A DNA stretch of 64,000 nucleotides from Methanolobus tindarius DSM 2278. Lineage in GTDB: Archaea > Halobacteriota > Methanosarcinia > Methanosarcinales > Methanosarcinaceae. The notes beneath the pieces were generated by a model that was not told where the DNA came from, did no database searches, and saw only the letters and a program-made list of their open reading frames with translations. Location: NCBI RefSeq assembly GCF_000504205.1, contig NZ_AZAJ01000001.1:1834879-1898878 (forward strand), in the 5' to 3' direction. This document shows positions 7,753-16,108 of the stretch, piece after piece (the stretch's first letter is position 1; every line of letters starts with the position of its first letter). The translations under genes and the position numbers were made by a program.

Positions 7753-8349
7753 TTATTGTTTTGGCTCTTCCTTGGCTCTTGGCATTGCAATGATTTCTCT
7801 TACCTGGTTGCCGAAGAAATCAAAGGAATGTGCGGCTCTGAGGACTACTGATACATCAGCTCCCCATCTGGTTCCGCCAATTGCTATTATCTCTGTGTCC
7901 TTGTCCACTGGTATGTGACCAGAGTCTGCTGCCATCATTGCACTTTCAATAGCGACCTTGAATCCTTTTCCAAATACTGCTCTTAATGTGTCGGATATGA
8001 CATCAGCACGGCTGGCACCGCCAATACGCTTCTGGATTGCACGCTCAACACCTGAGAACATGTGTGACTGTGTTGTCATTACAACTCCAAGTTCATTGAG
8101 TTTTGCAAGTTTGTCCTCATCGACTTCCCACTTTCCAGGTTCCTTGAGTCCGTACTGGTGTGTGATTGCTATTATCTTTACGTCCTGTCCTTTGAATGCT
8201 TCTGCGGCAATAAGTGCTGTTTCCCCACTTGTGCTTGCCAGCACAACGTATTTGATCCCAAGCTCTGCTGCTCTTTTTGCAGATAAATTCATGACCTCTT
8301 CAGTGTTTGCTTTTCCAACTTCGTCAAAGTATGTGATTGTCTTTTCCAT
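7753..8349 (-). CDS. Pyruvate kinase alpha/beta (C-terminal) domain-like protein
   Basis: A 198-residue stand-alone protein resembling the C-terminal alpha/beta domain of pyruvate kinase (PK_C fold). That domain is regulatory in the full enzyme and has no active site by itself. It has the Rossmann-like pattern of the fold: AAELGIKYVVLASTSGETALIAAEAF, then strand IIAITHQYG, and near the C-terminus EIIAIGGTRWGADVSVVLRAA. No pyruvate kinase barrel lies nearby. The leader has CGATAAC just before the ATG. A degraded copy of its first ~75 bp and leader occurs at 8894-8990. The function is unknown; small-molecule binding is plausible. Confidence 0.8.
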   Translation of the reverse strand: MEKTITYFDEVGKANTEEVMNLSAKRAAELGIKYVVLASTSGETALIAAEAFKGQDVKIIAITHQYGLKEPGKWEVDEDKLAKLNELGVVMTTQSHMFSGVERAIQKRIGGASRADVISDTLRAVFGKGFKVAIESAMMAADSGHIPVDKDTEIIAIGGTRWGADVSVVLRAAHSFDFFGNQVREIIAMPRAKEEPKQ

Positions 8350-8548
8350 GTTATCGCCTTTGTGATTTTATCATAGCGTTAGTAATTTCTTAAAAAGCTT
8401 CTCATCATTGGATATAAATGTATTTCTAGGTAGTGATTATACTGCAAAAAGGAATGTGCTGAAATACAACTTACTTATGTGCTGTCTAAGAGAGATGAAT
8501 TTTACCTGCGGTCTCAAAAAGTAAAAAAGTAGTTTTGATGTGTCTTAT

Positions 8549-8899
8549 TTAATCGACAACATTATACCCAAGACTTTTCAGGTTTTCGAAAATTTTCTTT
8601 CCAAATGATGGTATGAATGCTATGTAAGGTTTCTCATTCATTTTGTTGTGCTCTATCAAAAAACCAACATGTGTCTGTACGGAATCGTCTTGTTTCCTAA
8701 TCTTCTTATGTCTTCTGATGACCACAACGTTTTCCTTCCTGATTTCCACTCTTGTCAGGATTCCTTTTATTGTAATCTTGTTTGTGTCCGCCTTTAATTT
8801 CAGGAATGGTCCTGAAGAGTAGGTAAAGTTCTTTTCGTCCTTGCCTCTATAAAGGCCTCCGTATGCTGTATATGTCGTTATTTCATCAACTCCTTGCAA
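8549..8899 (-). CDS. Hypothetical protein, possible chimera
   Basis: An open frame of up to 116 codons whose first in-frame start is TTG at 8899, with no ribosome site in front. A better-placed site is AAGGAG (8890-8895), 8 nt before an in-frame ATA at 8881. The product is basic (VVVIRRHKKIRKQDD) with alternating beta-like strands (ITIKGILTRVEIRKENVVV) and a C-terminal helix ending LKSLGYNVVD. I do not recognise it. Its 5' end lies inside a decayed copy of the 5' end of the gene at 8349, so it may be the remnant of a rearrangement, or a real gene expressed from the duplicated leader. Confidence 0.4.
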   Translation of the reverse strand: MQGVDEITTYTAYGGLYRGKDEKNFTYSSGPFLKLKADTNKITIKGILTRVEIRKENVVVIRRHKKIRKQDDSVQTHVGFLIEHNKMNEKPYIAFIPSFGKKIFENLKSLGYNVVD

Positions 8900-8990
8900 A
8901 TAATTTCATGACCACTTCCGTGTTTAACTTTCCGAAATCGTTAAAGTATGTGATTGTTTTTCCATGTTATCGCCTTCGTGACTTTGTGAT
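8894..8990 (-). pseudogene. Decayed copy of the 5' end of the pyruvate-kinase-domain gene
   Basis: On the minus strand this segment repeats, with scattered substitutions, the leader (ATCACAAAGGCGATAAC-like), the ATG and about 24 codons of the gene starting at 8349. The ATG copy is at 8963-8965. One base is missing shortly after the ATG (an A/G run), so the copied frame meets TAA after 13 codons. The match stops where the unrelated 8549-8899 frame begins. Confidence 0.75.
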
Positions 8991-9051
8991 ATGGAATTGG
9001 ATGATTCCTTGCTCAATAATGTAGATATCTCAGTATATTATCCATTGATTG

Positions 9052-9060
9052 CGTATATAT
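9052..9060 (+). promoter_or_regulatory. Likely TATA box cut off from the kinase at 9988
   Basis: CGTATATAT would place a start near 9081, exactly where the IS5-type element begins (9082). Without the insertion, this box would lie about 55 bp upstream of the ATG now at 9988. Confidence 0.35.
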
Positions 9061-9090
9061 GTATATCAGAGATTATATATAGAGCCTATT

Positions 9091-9555
9091 TCAAAACCTT
9101 TCCCCTATCTTTTTCCAGCATAACAAGAAGCATGCAATATCTAATAACCCTTTGAAAACAATATTCAGTCTTTCATACCTACTTGCTATTTTCCTGAATC
9201 CCATCTTCAACCATGCAAAGAATCGTTCTATAGTTCCTCTTTTATGATATGACTCATACTCGAATCTTGTAGGTCTTCCTCTTTTTCTGTGTTTTTCATT
9301 CCTGCTGTTGACTGGAATGTTACTTTTTATAGCTCTGGATCTTAGATACTTCCGTATAGCAACATTATCATAAGCTGAATCTGCAAGTACTTCTAATGGT
9401 CTTGTTCTTGGTTTTCTATCAGTCTTAACCTTGATACTTTCCATGATCTTGATAAATTGTTGACTATCATGTTCCTTTCCAGAAGCAATTTGGATCGTCA
9501 ATGGAAAACCGTCACAACTTACACAAACATGAATCTTTATGCCTTTCCTTTTTTT
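9091..9555 (-). CDS. IS5-family transposase, orfB part (after -1 frameshift)
   Basis: C-terminal part of the DDE transposase. It holds the second Asp (LEVLADSAYDN) and the catalytic Glu in a Y(2)R(3)E(6)K-like block (YHKRGTIERFFAWLK). There is no credible start of its own; an in-frame TTG at 9501 lies inside conserved sequence (VSCDGFPLTIQIAS). The frame is entered from orfA by a -1 slip on A AAA AAA (minus strand, 9555-9549). The fused product would be about 271 residues, the normal size for this family. Confidence 0.85.
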   Translation of the reverse strand, partial: KKRKGIKIHVCVSCDGFPLTIQIASGKEHDSQQFIKIMESIKVKTDRKPRTRPLEVLADSAYDNVAIRKYLRSRAIKSNIPVNSRNEKHRKRGRPTRFEYESYHKRGTIERFFAWLKMGFRKIASRYERLNIVFKGLLDIACFLLCWKKIGERF

Positions 9556-9905
9556 ATGACCGTTGTATGTGGAGTCTTCTCCCCTTTTTTAGTTTCAATG
9601 AAACTGCTATCAACACATACAACATCCATAGAGAACTTACCATTCTGGTAAGCGGAATCCCGAAGGGATTCCATTATCCTGTTCCATATACCTTCCTCTG
9701 ACCATCTTTTCAGCCTTCTCCAGGCAGTTGCCTGGGAACCATAAATAGCTGGCATATCTCCCCATCTGCAACCAGTTATCAGAACAAAGAGAATACCATT
9801 GATGACCTTACGGTCATCAGCCCTCTTTCTTCCGGTTATTGGTTGTGGTGGTAAATGTGGCTTAATAAATTTCCATTGATCATCAGAGATTTCTCTGAAT
9901 TCCAT
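9537..9905 (-). CDS. IS5-family transposase, orfA part
   Basis: N-terminal 122 residues of the transposase. The N-terminal domain has the family pattern EISDDQWKFIKPHLPP, NGILFVLITGCRWGDMP and a helix-turn-helix-like W-R-RLKRW segment. It carries the first catalytic Asp in VVCVDSSFIETKKG. Ordinary translation ends at a TAA soon after the A7 run. A -1 slip at that run continues into orfB and gives the full DDE enzyme; this arrangement is known in the IS427 group. Confidence 0.87.
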   Translation of the reverse strand: MEFREISDDQWKFIKPHLPPQPITGRKRADDRKVINGILFVLITGCRWGDMPAIYGSQATAWRRLKRWSEEGIWNRIMESLRDSAYQNGKFSMDVVCVDSSFIETKKGEKTPHTTVIKKGKA

Positions 9906-9987
9906 TCATATCCCCATAATAACATTCAGAGAGATAGTATTTATAGTTTTGATATGGGTTCATAGTAATAACTAGCACCATTTTTTA

Positions 9988-11685
9988 ATGATTGATCTGA
10001 GAACCGTATTTGTTTGTACAATTGCAGTTGAGCTTTTTCTTGTATTAGTCATGTTCATGTATTGGAAAAATCAGAAAACTTATCCTGGTTTTCTCAAATG
10101 GACACTTGGTATTTTTTCATTATTAATTGCTCATATATTTTATTCACTTAGAGGCAATGCTCCTGATTTAATAACAATTGTGCTGGCAAATACATTTGTA
10201 ATTCTTAGTGTGTTTCTCAAATTAGAAAGTCTGAAACTTTATTTTCAGGTTCCTGCTTTTCGTAGGGATGTATATTTGCTATTTTTTCCTTTGGCATTGG
10301 TATTTTACTTTTTCACAGAGTATATTGATAGTCCTCTGATTCGTACTATCATACTCACAGTATTGGCAATTCTTATATTATCTATATCAGTGTATGTTCT
10401 TTTGACTCGAAGTAGTCCTGAAGAGATGCTATTTTCCAGGCTATTTGCATCCCTTTATATGCTTTTTATTCTGGTTCTTTTTGGAAGGTTGCTTGAGTGG
10501 TGGATTGCACCACTAACCAGAGATTTGTTAACATTATCATTTTTCAACAACATTCTCGTGTTTGTAGATCTGATTATCTCTCTCGGCACGACTATAGTAT
10601 TTCTTTTGCTGAATGGACAGAGAATGAACAGTGAAATTGAATTTTCAAGGCTGAAGGCACAGGAGTTTGCAGAACGCTATTCTCATGCGGTCAAATCTGC
10701 AAAAGCATATGTATGGGATCTTGATCTGGAAACCGGGGATCTATTCTGGGATGACGCACTCGATAAATTATACGGGTCACCAATTGAATCTCAAAAACAA
10801 CTTAAAAGCATATGTCAGTCATTTGGTATTGATATTGATGATGTTTCAAATCTTGGGAACTTGTGTAATACGAATGTGATTGAAGAAGATCTGACTGTTG
10901 AGGTTACTTTCCACCATCCTGAAAATGGAATGAGATTCTTGCTGGTTCATGCAACTACTTCATGTGACAATTCAAATCCTAGTAGATTAAGCGGATTAAT
11001 TTATGATCTCACATCTTTGAGAAAGGTTGAGCATGCATTAAAGGAATCTCACCGGAAACTAAATCTTTTAACTCAGATAACTCGCCATGATATACTTAAC
11101 AGGGTTCATATTGTACGTGGTTTTGGACAACTTCTGGCCAGGGAATTAGAACAGCCTAAACAGCAGGAAATGGCAGAACATATCGTTGTAAGTGCTGATC
11201 TGATTTTTGATCTTATATCTTTCACAGGACAATATCAGAACATTGGGATGCAAGAGCCAAAATGGCAGGATATTGCTGTTCTACTGGATTCAAATGATAT
11301 TCGTAATTCGATCGATGGAATTGAATTGAACCGCCCTGACTCTGGAACATTGATCTATGCAGATGTAATGCTGGAGAAACTTCTGTTCAATTTAATTGAG
11401 AATTCATTGAGACATGGTGGTGATGTAAAAGTAATTTCTCTTTCATGCGAGCACTCAGATGAATACCTCAAAATAGTATATCAGGATGATGGCGTTGGTG
11501 TTCCGGAATCTGAAAAAGATCAGATATTTGAAAGAGGATATGGTAAAAATACCGGTATGGGCTTATTTTTTTGTAGAGAAATACTGGAAATAACTAATTT
11601 GGACATCCGTGAAACCGGGGCTTTTGGTGAAGGTGTCAGATTTGAAATGAAAGTTCCTCCTGGTTATTTCAGGATTGGAAATTAA
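9988..11685 (+). CDS. Membrane sensor histidine kinase
   Basis: A 565-residue kinase. The first ~215 residues hold about seven hydrophobic helices, an integral-membrane sensor domain. A PAS-like region follows (AKAYVWDLDLETGDLFWDDALDKLYG, about 235-350). The phospho-acceptor helix has H-box ITRHDILNRVHIVRGF. The HATPase domain has an N box (LLFNLIENSLRHGG), DDGVGVP and GMGLFFCREI. The ATG lies only 27 bp after the right end of the IS5-type element and has no ribosome binding site, so its original promoter and leader may have been displaced by the insertion. No response regulator is adjacent. Confidence 0.87.
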   Translation: MIDLRTVFVCTIAVELFLVLVMFMYWKNQKTYPGFLKWTLGIFSLLIAHIFYSLRGNAPDLITIVLANTFVILSVFLKLESLKLYFQVPAFRRDVYLLFFPLALVFYFFTEYIDSPLIRTIILTVLAILILSISVYVLLTRSSPEEMLFSRLFASLYMLFILVLFGRLLEWWIAPLTRDLLTLSFFNNILVFVDLIISLGTTIVFLLLNGQRMNSEIEFSRLKAQEFAERYSHAVKSAKAYVWDLDLETGDLFWDDALDKLYGSPIESQKQLKSICQSFGIDIDDVSNLGNLCNTNVIEEDLTVEVTFHHPENGMRFLLVHATTSCDNSNPSRLSGLIYDLTSLRKVEHALKESHRKLNLLTQITRHDILNRVHIVRGFGQLLARELEQPKQQEMAEHIVVSADLIFDLISFTGQYQNIGMQEPKWQDIAVLLDSNDIRNSIDGIELNRPDSGTLIYADVMLEKLLFNLIENSLRHGGDVKVISLSCEHSDEYLKIVYQDDGVGVPESEKDQIFERGYGKNTGMGLFFCREILEITNLDIRETGAFGEGVRFEMKVPPGYFRIGN

Positions 11686-11852
11686 TTCAGATCTTTTCTA
11701 TAACCTGAAAATCGGCTAAATTTAAATCCTGGTGGGAACTTAATGCTTTCTATCTTTCTGTTTTATTATGCTTACAAACGATGCTCTTATCTATAATCGG
11801 AATCTTATATTAATCAGGGAGTTTACTAAGTTGTATTTTAAAAGGTGATCGT

Positions 11853-12602
11853 TTGGCTGAAACAGATTATGACGATAATAATGTAAAGATCATAACTACA
11901 GAGATTCAGACTGAAAATCCGGTACTTATTGAGGGATTTCCGGGTATAGGTTTAGTTGGTAATATTGCCAGTCAGCAGATAATAGATGAACTTAAGATGG
12001 AATATGTCGGTTCCATAGATTCCAGGCATTTTCCACCGATAGCAGTTCTCTATGAAGGGCTTATCAACATGCCAGTCAGGATTTACGAAAGCACAGAGCA
12101 TGGCATGGTAATGGTGGTATCTGACATTCCAATCAATCCTGTAGTTGCATACGATATAAGCAAAGCACTTCTCACATGGGCTCAGTCCATCAATGTGAAA
12201 GAAATCGTATCCCTTGCAGGAATTGCAACCATGAGCGAGGAACACAAAGTGTTCGGTGCAGCCACCAACATGGACATGCTGGAGAGAATAAAGGAAAAAG
12301 TCGAATTATTCCAGATGGGAACAATCTCAGGAATTTCCGGCAGCATCATGGGAGAATGTCTCGTACGTGAAGTGCCGGCAATAAGTCTGCTCGGTTCAAC
12401 CATGAGTCAGAACCCTGACCCAAGGGCAGCAGCAGTAGTAATTGATGTCCTGAATCTTCTTTACGACTATGGTATCAACACAGAAGGTCTCATAGAACAG
12501 GCAGAGAAGATCGAAATAGAGATGCAGAGACTCGCTGAGGATGTAAGGACAACCGAACAACCCACTGCAGGTGGAAGAAAAGAGTTCCCAATGTACGGGT
12601 GA
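11853..12602 (+). CDS. PAC2-family protein (proteasome assembly chaperone-like)
   Basis: A 249-residue archaeal PAC2-domain protein (COG2047). Members resemble the eukaryotic 20S proteasome assembly chaperone, and their archaeal role is not settled. The signature NPVLIEGFPGIGLVGNIA sits at about residues 23-40, with EIVSLAGIAT and the late PDPRAAAVVIDVLNLLYDYGI helix. A Glu/Gln-rich tail follows. The start is TTG at 11853, supported by AGGTGAT 3 nt upstream. It is followed immediately by a small gene whose ribosome site overlaps its stop, so the two are co-translated. Confidence 0.87.
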   Translation: MAETDYDDNNVKIITTEIQTENPVLIEGFPGIGLVGNIASQQIIDELKMEYVGSIDSRHFPPIAVLYEGLINMPVRIYESTEHGMVMVVSDIPINPVVAYDISKALLTWAQSINVKEIVSLAGIATMSEEHKVFGAATNMDMLERIKEKVELFQMGTISGISGSIMGECLVREVPAISLLGSTMSQNPDPRAAAVVIDVLNLLYDYGINTEGLIEQAEKIEIEMQRLAEDVRTTEQPTAGGRKEFPMYG

Positions 12603-12606
12603 TAAC

Positions 12607-12996
12607 ATGGAATATATTGCTTTGACAGGAATATCTGAGCGTGTTATCTCAGAACTGAGACAAAACAGGCTTCTGACAATCGAGATCAGGAGTCCTAACA
12701 ACTTTCTGGCTGCACTGCGCATGAACGTAGGAGAAATGCTGTTCCTGACCCACACAAGTGCCGAGGATCTCACAGGTGGCAGCATGGGTATAATCACAAA
12801 ACTGGTCAGGCATCAGGTATCAACCCACCGCGTAATGCAGAGCAACGAAGCCTTTTATGAGGAACGTGAAACCACGAGCCTCAGACTTCAGCTCGACCCA
12901 AACTGTATTGCACGTGTAAGAAAAGTCCTGAACAACACCATCGGTGAAGTCACAAAAGTAGATGCTGAAGAAATCCCACTCTACAATGCCAGATGA
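12607..12996 (+). CDS. Conserved archaeal protein (DUF473-like)
   Basis: A 129-residue protein beginning MEYIALTGISERVISEL. ATG 12607 is chosen over an in-frame ATG at 12571 because GGTGAT (12599-12604) sits just before it and the longer form would overlap PAC2 by 32 bp. The sequence looks like the methanogen/archaeal DUF473 family from memory of its pattern (RVISELRQN, FLTHTSAEDLTGGSMGIITKL). There are no membrane segments or obvious catalytic residues. Coupling with PAC2 suggests a shared process, which cannot be named. Confidence 0.72.
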   Translation: MEYIALTGISERVISELRQNRLLTIEIRSPNNFLAALRMNVGEMLFLTHTSAEDLTGGSMGIITKLVRHQVSTHRVMQSNEAFYEERETTSLRLQLDPNCIARVRKVLNNTIGEVTKVDAEEIPLYNAR

Positions 12997-13055
12997 TTGT
13001 AATCAATGAGTGTAATTAGTAGGATTAGTAGGTTCAATCAAATAGACATACATAA

Positions 13056-13727
13056 TTAATCAAAAGTTTCAGGGATGGTTTTAAGTCCCTCTTCTATTTT
13101 TTCCAGCATACTATATGAAATTCCAATCGGAACTTCCTCATTAGCATAGCCGCTATGTTTCCTAGAACCCTTGCAGCCATAGGATATCCCAATTCCCTCT
13201 TTCAGTACCCTTGCAGTACAATCTCCACATATGGATGCCGCACCAATTGATCTTGAAGTGATACTCTCTCCAAAATGAAATGCATATGCCTGTATAATCT
13301 TCATTGCACTTTCAGGTTTAAGATAAAGCAAAAGAACATCAAATTCACCATCATTCTTCTTAAGCGGCTCGATTTTAATTGACCTGTACTCTTTTTCAAT
13401 CCTCGGGAGTGAGTCCACAGCTCTCTTTGCAGTCTCTTCGTCTTTGTAGCGATTGGATTTCAGGTAATAATCTGCCGGACTGTTTTCACTCAGGCCAAGT
13501 ATGAATTTTCCGGGTCTGCATCTCTGGTCTTCTATCAGGAAAGATTCTCCGTTTCGTGCCAGATGAATTAGTTCACAGTAAAGCCTCTCTGAAGTTTCAC
13601 CTTCATCATCACACAGGGAGATGCACACAGGTTCGCCTTCGTCCATAAGCGCTTCAATATTCGGGTAATTTTGATAATATTGATGATTTGAATAATCAGG
13701 AGAATTTGAATCGTTGTATGTTTTCAT
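13056..13727 (-). CDS. DUF169 family protein
   Basis: A 223-residue protein that fits the DUF169 (COG2043) pattern. It has a polar Tyr/Asn-rich N-terminus (about 20 residues), then EPVCISLC, CRPGKFILGL, FDVLLLYLKPESAMKIIQAYAF, and a Cys-bearing SICGDCTARVLKEGIGISYGCKGSRKHSG block. The conserved cysteines and glycines suggest a metal or cofactor site, but the function is unknown. It is the last gene of sepS-nfi-DUF169, 4 bp after nfi. Confidence 0.75.
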   Translation of the reverse strand: MKTYNDSNSPDYSNHQYYQNYPNIEALMDEGEPVCISLCDDEGETSERLYCELIHLARNGESFLIEDQRCRPGKFILGLSENSPADYYLKSNRYKDEETAKRAVDSLPRIEKEYRSIKIEPLKKNDGEFDVLLLYLKPESAMKIIQAYAFHFGESITSRSIGAASICGDCTARVLKEGIGISYGCKGSRKHSGYANEEVPIGISYSMLEKIEEGLKTIPETFD

Positions 13728-13731
13728 AATC

Positions 13732-14430
13732 TCATTTCCTGTTCTTGTGTTCCGGAATTTCTATCTTAGCTTCCGCCGCATACATATGTGCAAGTCTCGT
13801 AGGTTCTGGCAATTTATATCCTTTCAGGCAGTGTTTTACAATTTCAAGCGAGCTTTCAACAGAAACCTTGTGTCCGGGTGCGATTATGATTGGATTGCTA
13901 CGTTTATTACTTTTCAGAAGCCAGCCAACCTGTTCACCTTTGAACATCAGTTTTTGTGATTCTCCCACCTCATTAGGTGTTTCGGATTCACCGCAAAGGA
14001 TCTTTTTGGAAACTCCAATTGTCGGGATATCCATAACCGCTCCAAAATAAGTAGCCATGCCTGCCTTAATCGGATGATTGATGCCGCAGGAATCAAACAC
14101 AATTATGTCCGGTTTATTTTTAAGTTCCGTAAAAACAGATGCAATGGCTTTTCCTTCCCTGAAGTTCAGGTAGGTGGGTATGTAAGGAAGAGGCACTTTC
14201 TGTACAATGTGCTTTTTCTCAATTAGTTCAAGTGATTTATAGTCCAGGACAGGCATAGAGCAGATGATTTTATCGTCATAATATGCGCAGTCCACACCTG
14301 CTATTCTGTCTATCTTTCCAAAGCCATCCTCAAGGCTGAGATTCCCAATGGCTTTGTTCTGGAGGAGTCTTAGTTCCTCCAGAGTACGTGAAGATGGATC
14401 GAACCAGTAATCCAGTTCGCTATTATTCAA
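13732..14430 (-). CDS. nfi: Endonuclease V
   Basis: Deoxyinosine-specific endonuclease that nicks one base 3' to hypoxanthine in DNA (and inosine in RNA in some homologues). Key blocks are present: IAGVDCAYYDDK (metal Asp), the wedge motif YIPTYLNFREGKAIAS (with the Glu), and IIVFDSCGINHPIKAGMATYFG (catalytic Asp; the usual GHGxxHPR is here SCGINHPI). The C-terminal end has IIIAPGHKVSVESSL. It overlaps the end of sepS by 8 bp and is followed at once by the DUF169 gene, so it belongs to the sepS transcript. Confidence 0.9.
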   Translation of the reverse strand: MNNSELDYWFDPSSRTLEELRLLQNKAIGNLSLEDGFGKIDRIAGVDCAYYDDKIICSMPVLDYKSLELIEKKHIVQKVPLPYIPTYLNFREGKAIASVFTELKNKPDIIVFDSCGINHPIKAGMATYFGAVMDIPTIGVSKKILCGESETPNEVGESQKLMFKGEQVGWLLKSNKRSNPIIIAPGHKVSVESSLEIVKHCLKGYKLPEPTRLAHMYAAEAKIEIPEHKNRK

Positions 14431-16042
14431 TAGTTGCCCTCACAGTAGTGAACACAGGTCCACGGATGTCTATTTTCTTCTTGTTGCTTGTGATAAAGCG
14501 CTGTGCCAGTGGTTCAAGGCGAATGTTAATCTCGGAAGGAACCTTCACGATTCTGACCCTTGTTTCAACTTCGCTTTCACCATTTTCAACAGCACATTCA
14601 ATATCCTTTGCAGCCTGGCATGCAAAAGCATCAAGGAACCTTACACCAGTCCTTGCAGAATGGTTCTCAAGTACTTTCTTCCACTTCTTATTGTCAGGTA
14701 CGCCAAGTACGTCATTTTCGTATGCAACAATTTCATTAAACACTGCAGGTCCACAGAGTTTTGTTTCCTCTTCCGGTTCAATAACCGAGACCTTTACTGT
14801 CTTTCCTTTGACTGTACCTTCCCATGCAGGGAATTCACACGGACTTGGGGTTGAACCATTCTCCTCACAGACAGCCACGATAGCCTTTACAATTTCCATT
14901 CCTTCTTCAGTCTCAGGAACATTAGCCACATGCACTGTCTTTGCAAGTTCGTTGTCGGTCATCTTCCATTCAGAATACTGAGTAATCTGTGGATATGTGA
15001 GAGAACGGATGTCAGTTGCATCGTGGAGTATCATTGCAAGCCTTTCCACGCCAAGTCCCAGGTTCATCACAGGATAGGGTATATCGTACTGTGAGAGGGC
15101 TGTAGGTGAGTAAATTCCAAAGGTTGCTATCTCTATCCATCCGTCGGAGTATTTTGTCTTAGAACCCACCAGATTTGGATGGTAAGCAAATACCTCTATC
15201 TGTGTGTCAGGTACGTAGTACTTGCTGCGCTTGTCATCCGGCCTGAACATAAACTTCTCAAAACCGAACTGTGAAAGTAATCCCTGCGCTACTGCTTTTC
15301 CGTGGTCTATGGTCACATTCTCATCCATAATCACACAGGATGCAGAGTAGTAAGTCATCAGACGTGCCGCATCTTCGTCCTGCTCCCTTCTGAAGCAGCG
15401 GTCAATTGAGAAGAAATTGAAAGGCGGGTTTGCACGTTCAATTACTGATGCAAGACTGATGAACCATCCTGAAGTCATGTGACTTCTGAGTGTCTTCTTG
15501 GTAGCCTGAGGAATGAGTTCCTTAAATTCCGGGAAGACCTGGTCAATCATCTCAACAACAAGTGAGTCTGATACGTTGATACTTGCTGCAATCTCAGGTA
15601 CGAGGTCATCTCCTTCGACATCTCCCTTCTTGTATGCGTGAAGAACTTTCCTGATGGTCTCAATGGCTTCATCATCAACTCCCCCGAGTATCTCCTTAAT
15701 CTCAGCGATACGCTCGTCTGAGATACCTACATTCGGACGTGGGAGTCCTGCAAGGTAGAAGCATCTGTCAAGGACAGCCAGCGCTTCATGGCTGAACTGC
15801 TTGTGAACCTCTCTCTCATCAACAATAAGCGGGTTCATCATTTCCTCAAATCCCATTCTGAGGTAAGCATCACGAAGCTTTGAGATTGTGTCATAAACCG
15901 GATGTGGCTTACCATATTTGATAGTCATATGTGGGTACTGTTCATTCAGCTTTGACTCGCTGATGTACTCTGTACCCTTATTCCATGCAGCGTCAAAATC
16001 CTCGCTTGCTGCTTTTTTGATATCATCAGGGTTGAATTTCAT
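14423..16042 (-). CDS. sepS: O-phosphoseryl-tRNA synthetase
   Basis: Class II aminoacyl-tRNA synthetase that charges tRNA-Cys with O-phosphoserine, the first step of the indirect Cys-tRNA route of methanogens. SepCysS then converts the product; that gene is not in this window. At 539 residues it is full length. Landmarks are MGFEEMMNPLIVDEREVHKQF, the motif 2 region FFSIDRCFRREQDEDA, and motif 3 NLGLGVERLAMIL. GAGGA lies 6 nt before ATG 16042. It heads an operon with endonuclease V and a DUF169 protein. Confidence 0.96.
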   Translation of the reverse strand: MKFNPDDIKKAASEDFDAAWNKGTEYISESKLNEQYPHMTIKYGKPHPVYDTISKLRDAYLRMGFEEMMNPLIVDEREVHKQFSHEALAVLDRCFYLAGLPRPNVGISDERIAEIKEILGGVDDEAIETIRKVLHAYKKGDVEGDDLVPEIAASINVSDSLVVEMIDQVFPEFKELIPQATKKTLRSHMTSGWFISLASVIERANPPFNFFSIDRCFRREQDEDAARLMTYYSASCVIMDENVTIDHGKAVAQGLLSQFGFEKFMFRPDDKRSKYYVPDTQIEVFAYHPNLVGSKTKYSDGWIEIATFGIYSPTALSQYDIPYPVMNLGLGVERLAMILHDATDIRSLTYPQITQYSEWKMTDNELAKTVHVANVPETEEGMEIVKAIVAVCEENGSTPSPCEFPAWEGTVKGKTVKVSVIEPEEETKLCGPAVFNEIVAYENDVLGVPDNKKWKKVLENHSARTGVRFLDAFACQAAKDIECAVENGESEVETRVRIVKVPSEINIRLEPLAQRFITSNKKKIDIRGPVFTTVRATIE

Positions 16043-16108
16043 GTATATTCCTCGTAATATGTGTAAATATGTAACTGAATTGAAAGCGGGTTAATTTTGA
16101 TTAATTGA

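Larger units (their letters stand above)
9082..9961 (-). mobile_element. IS5-family insertion sequence (IS427-like), 880 bp
   Basis: The left end GAGCCTATTTCAAAACC and the inverted right end GAACCCATATCAAAACT match at 13-14 of 17 positions and have the GAGCC...CAAAA form of IS5 ends. A 3-bp ATA flanks both ends (9079-9081 and 9962-9964), consistent with a target duplication. Two overlapping transposase frames are joined by a -1 slippery site. Both frames look intact, so the element may be active. Confidence 0.85.
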
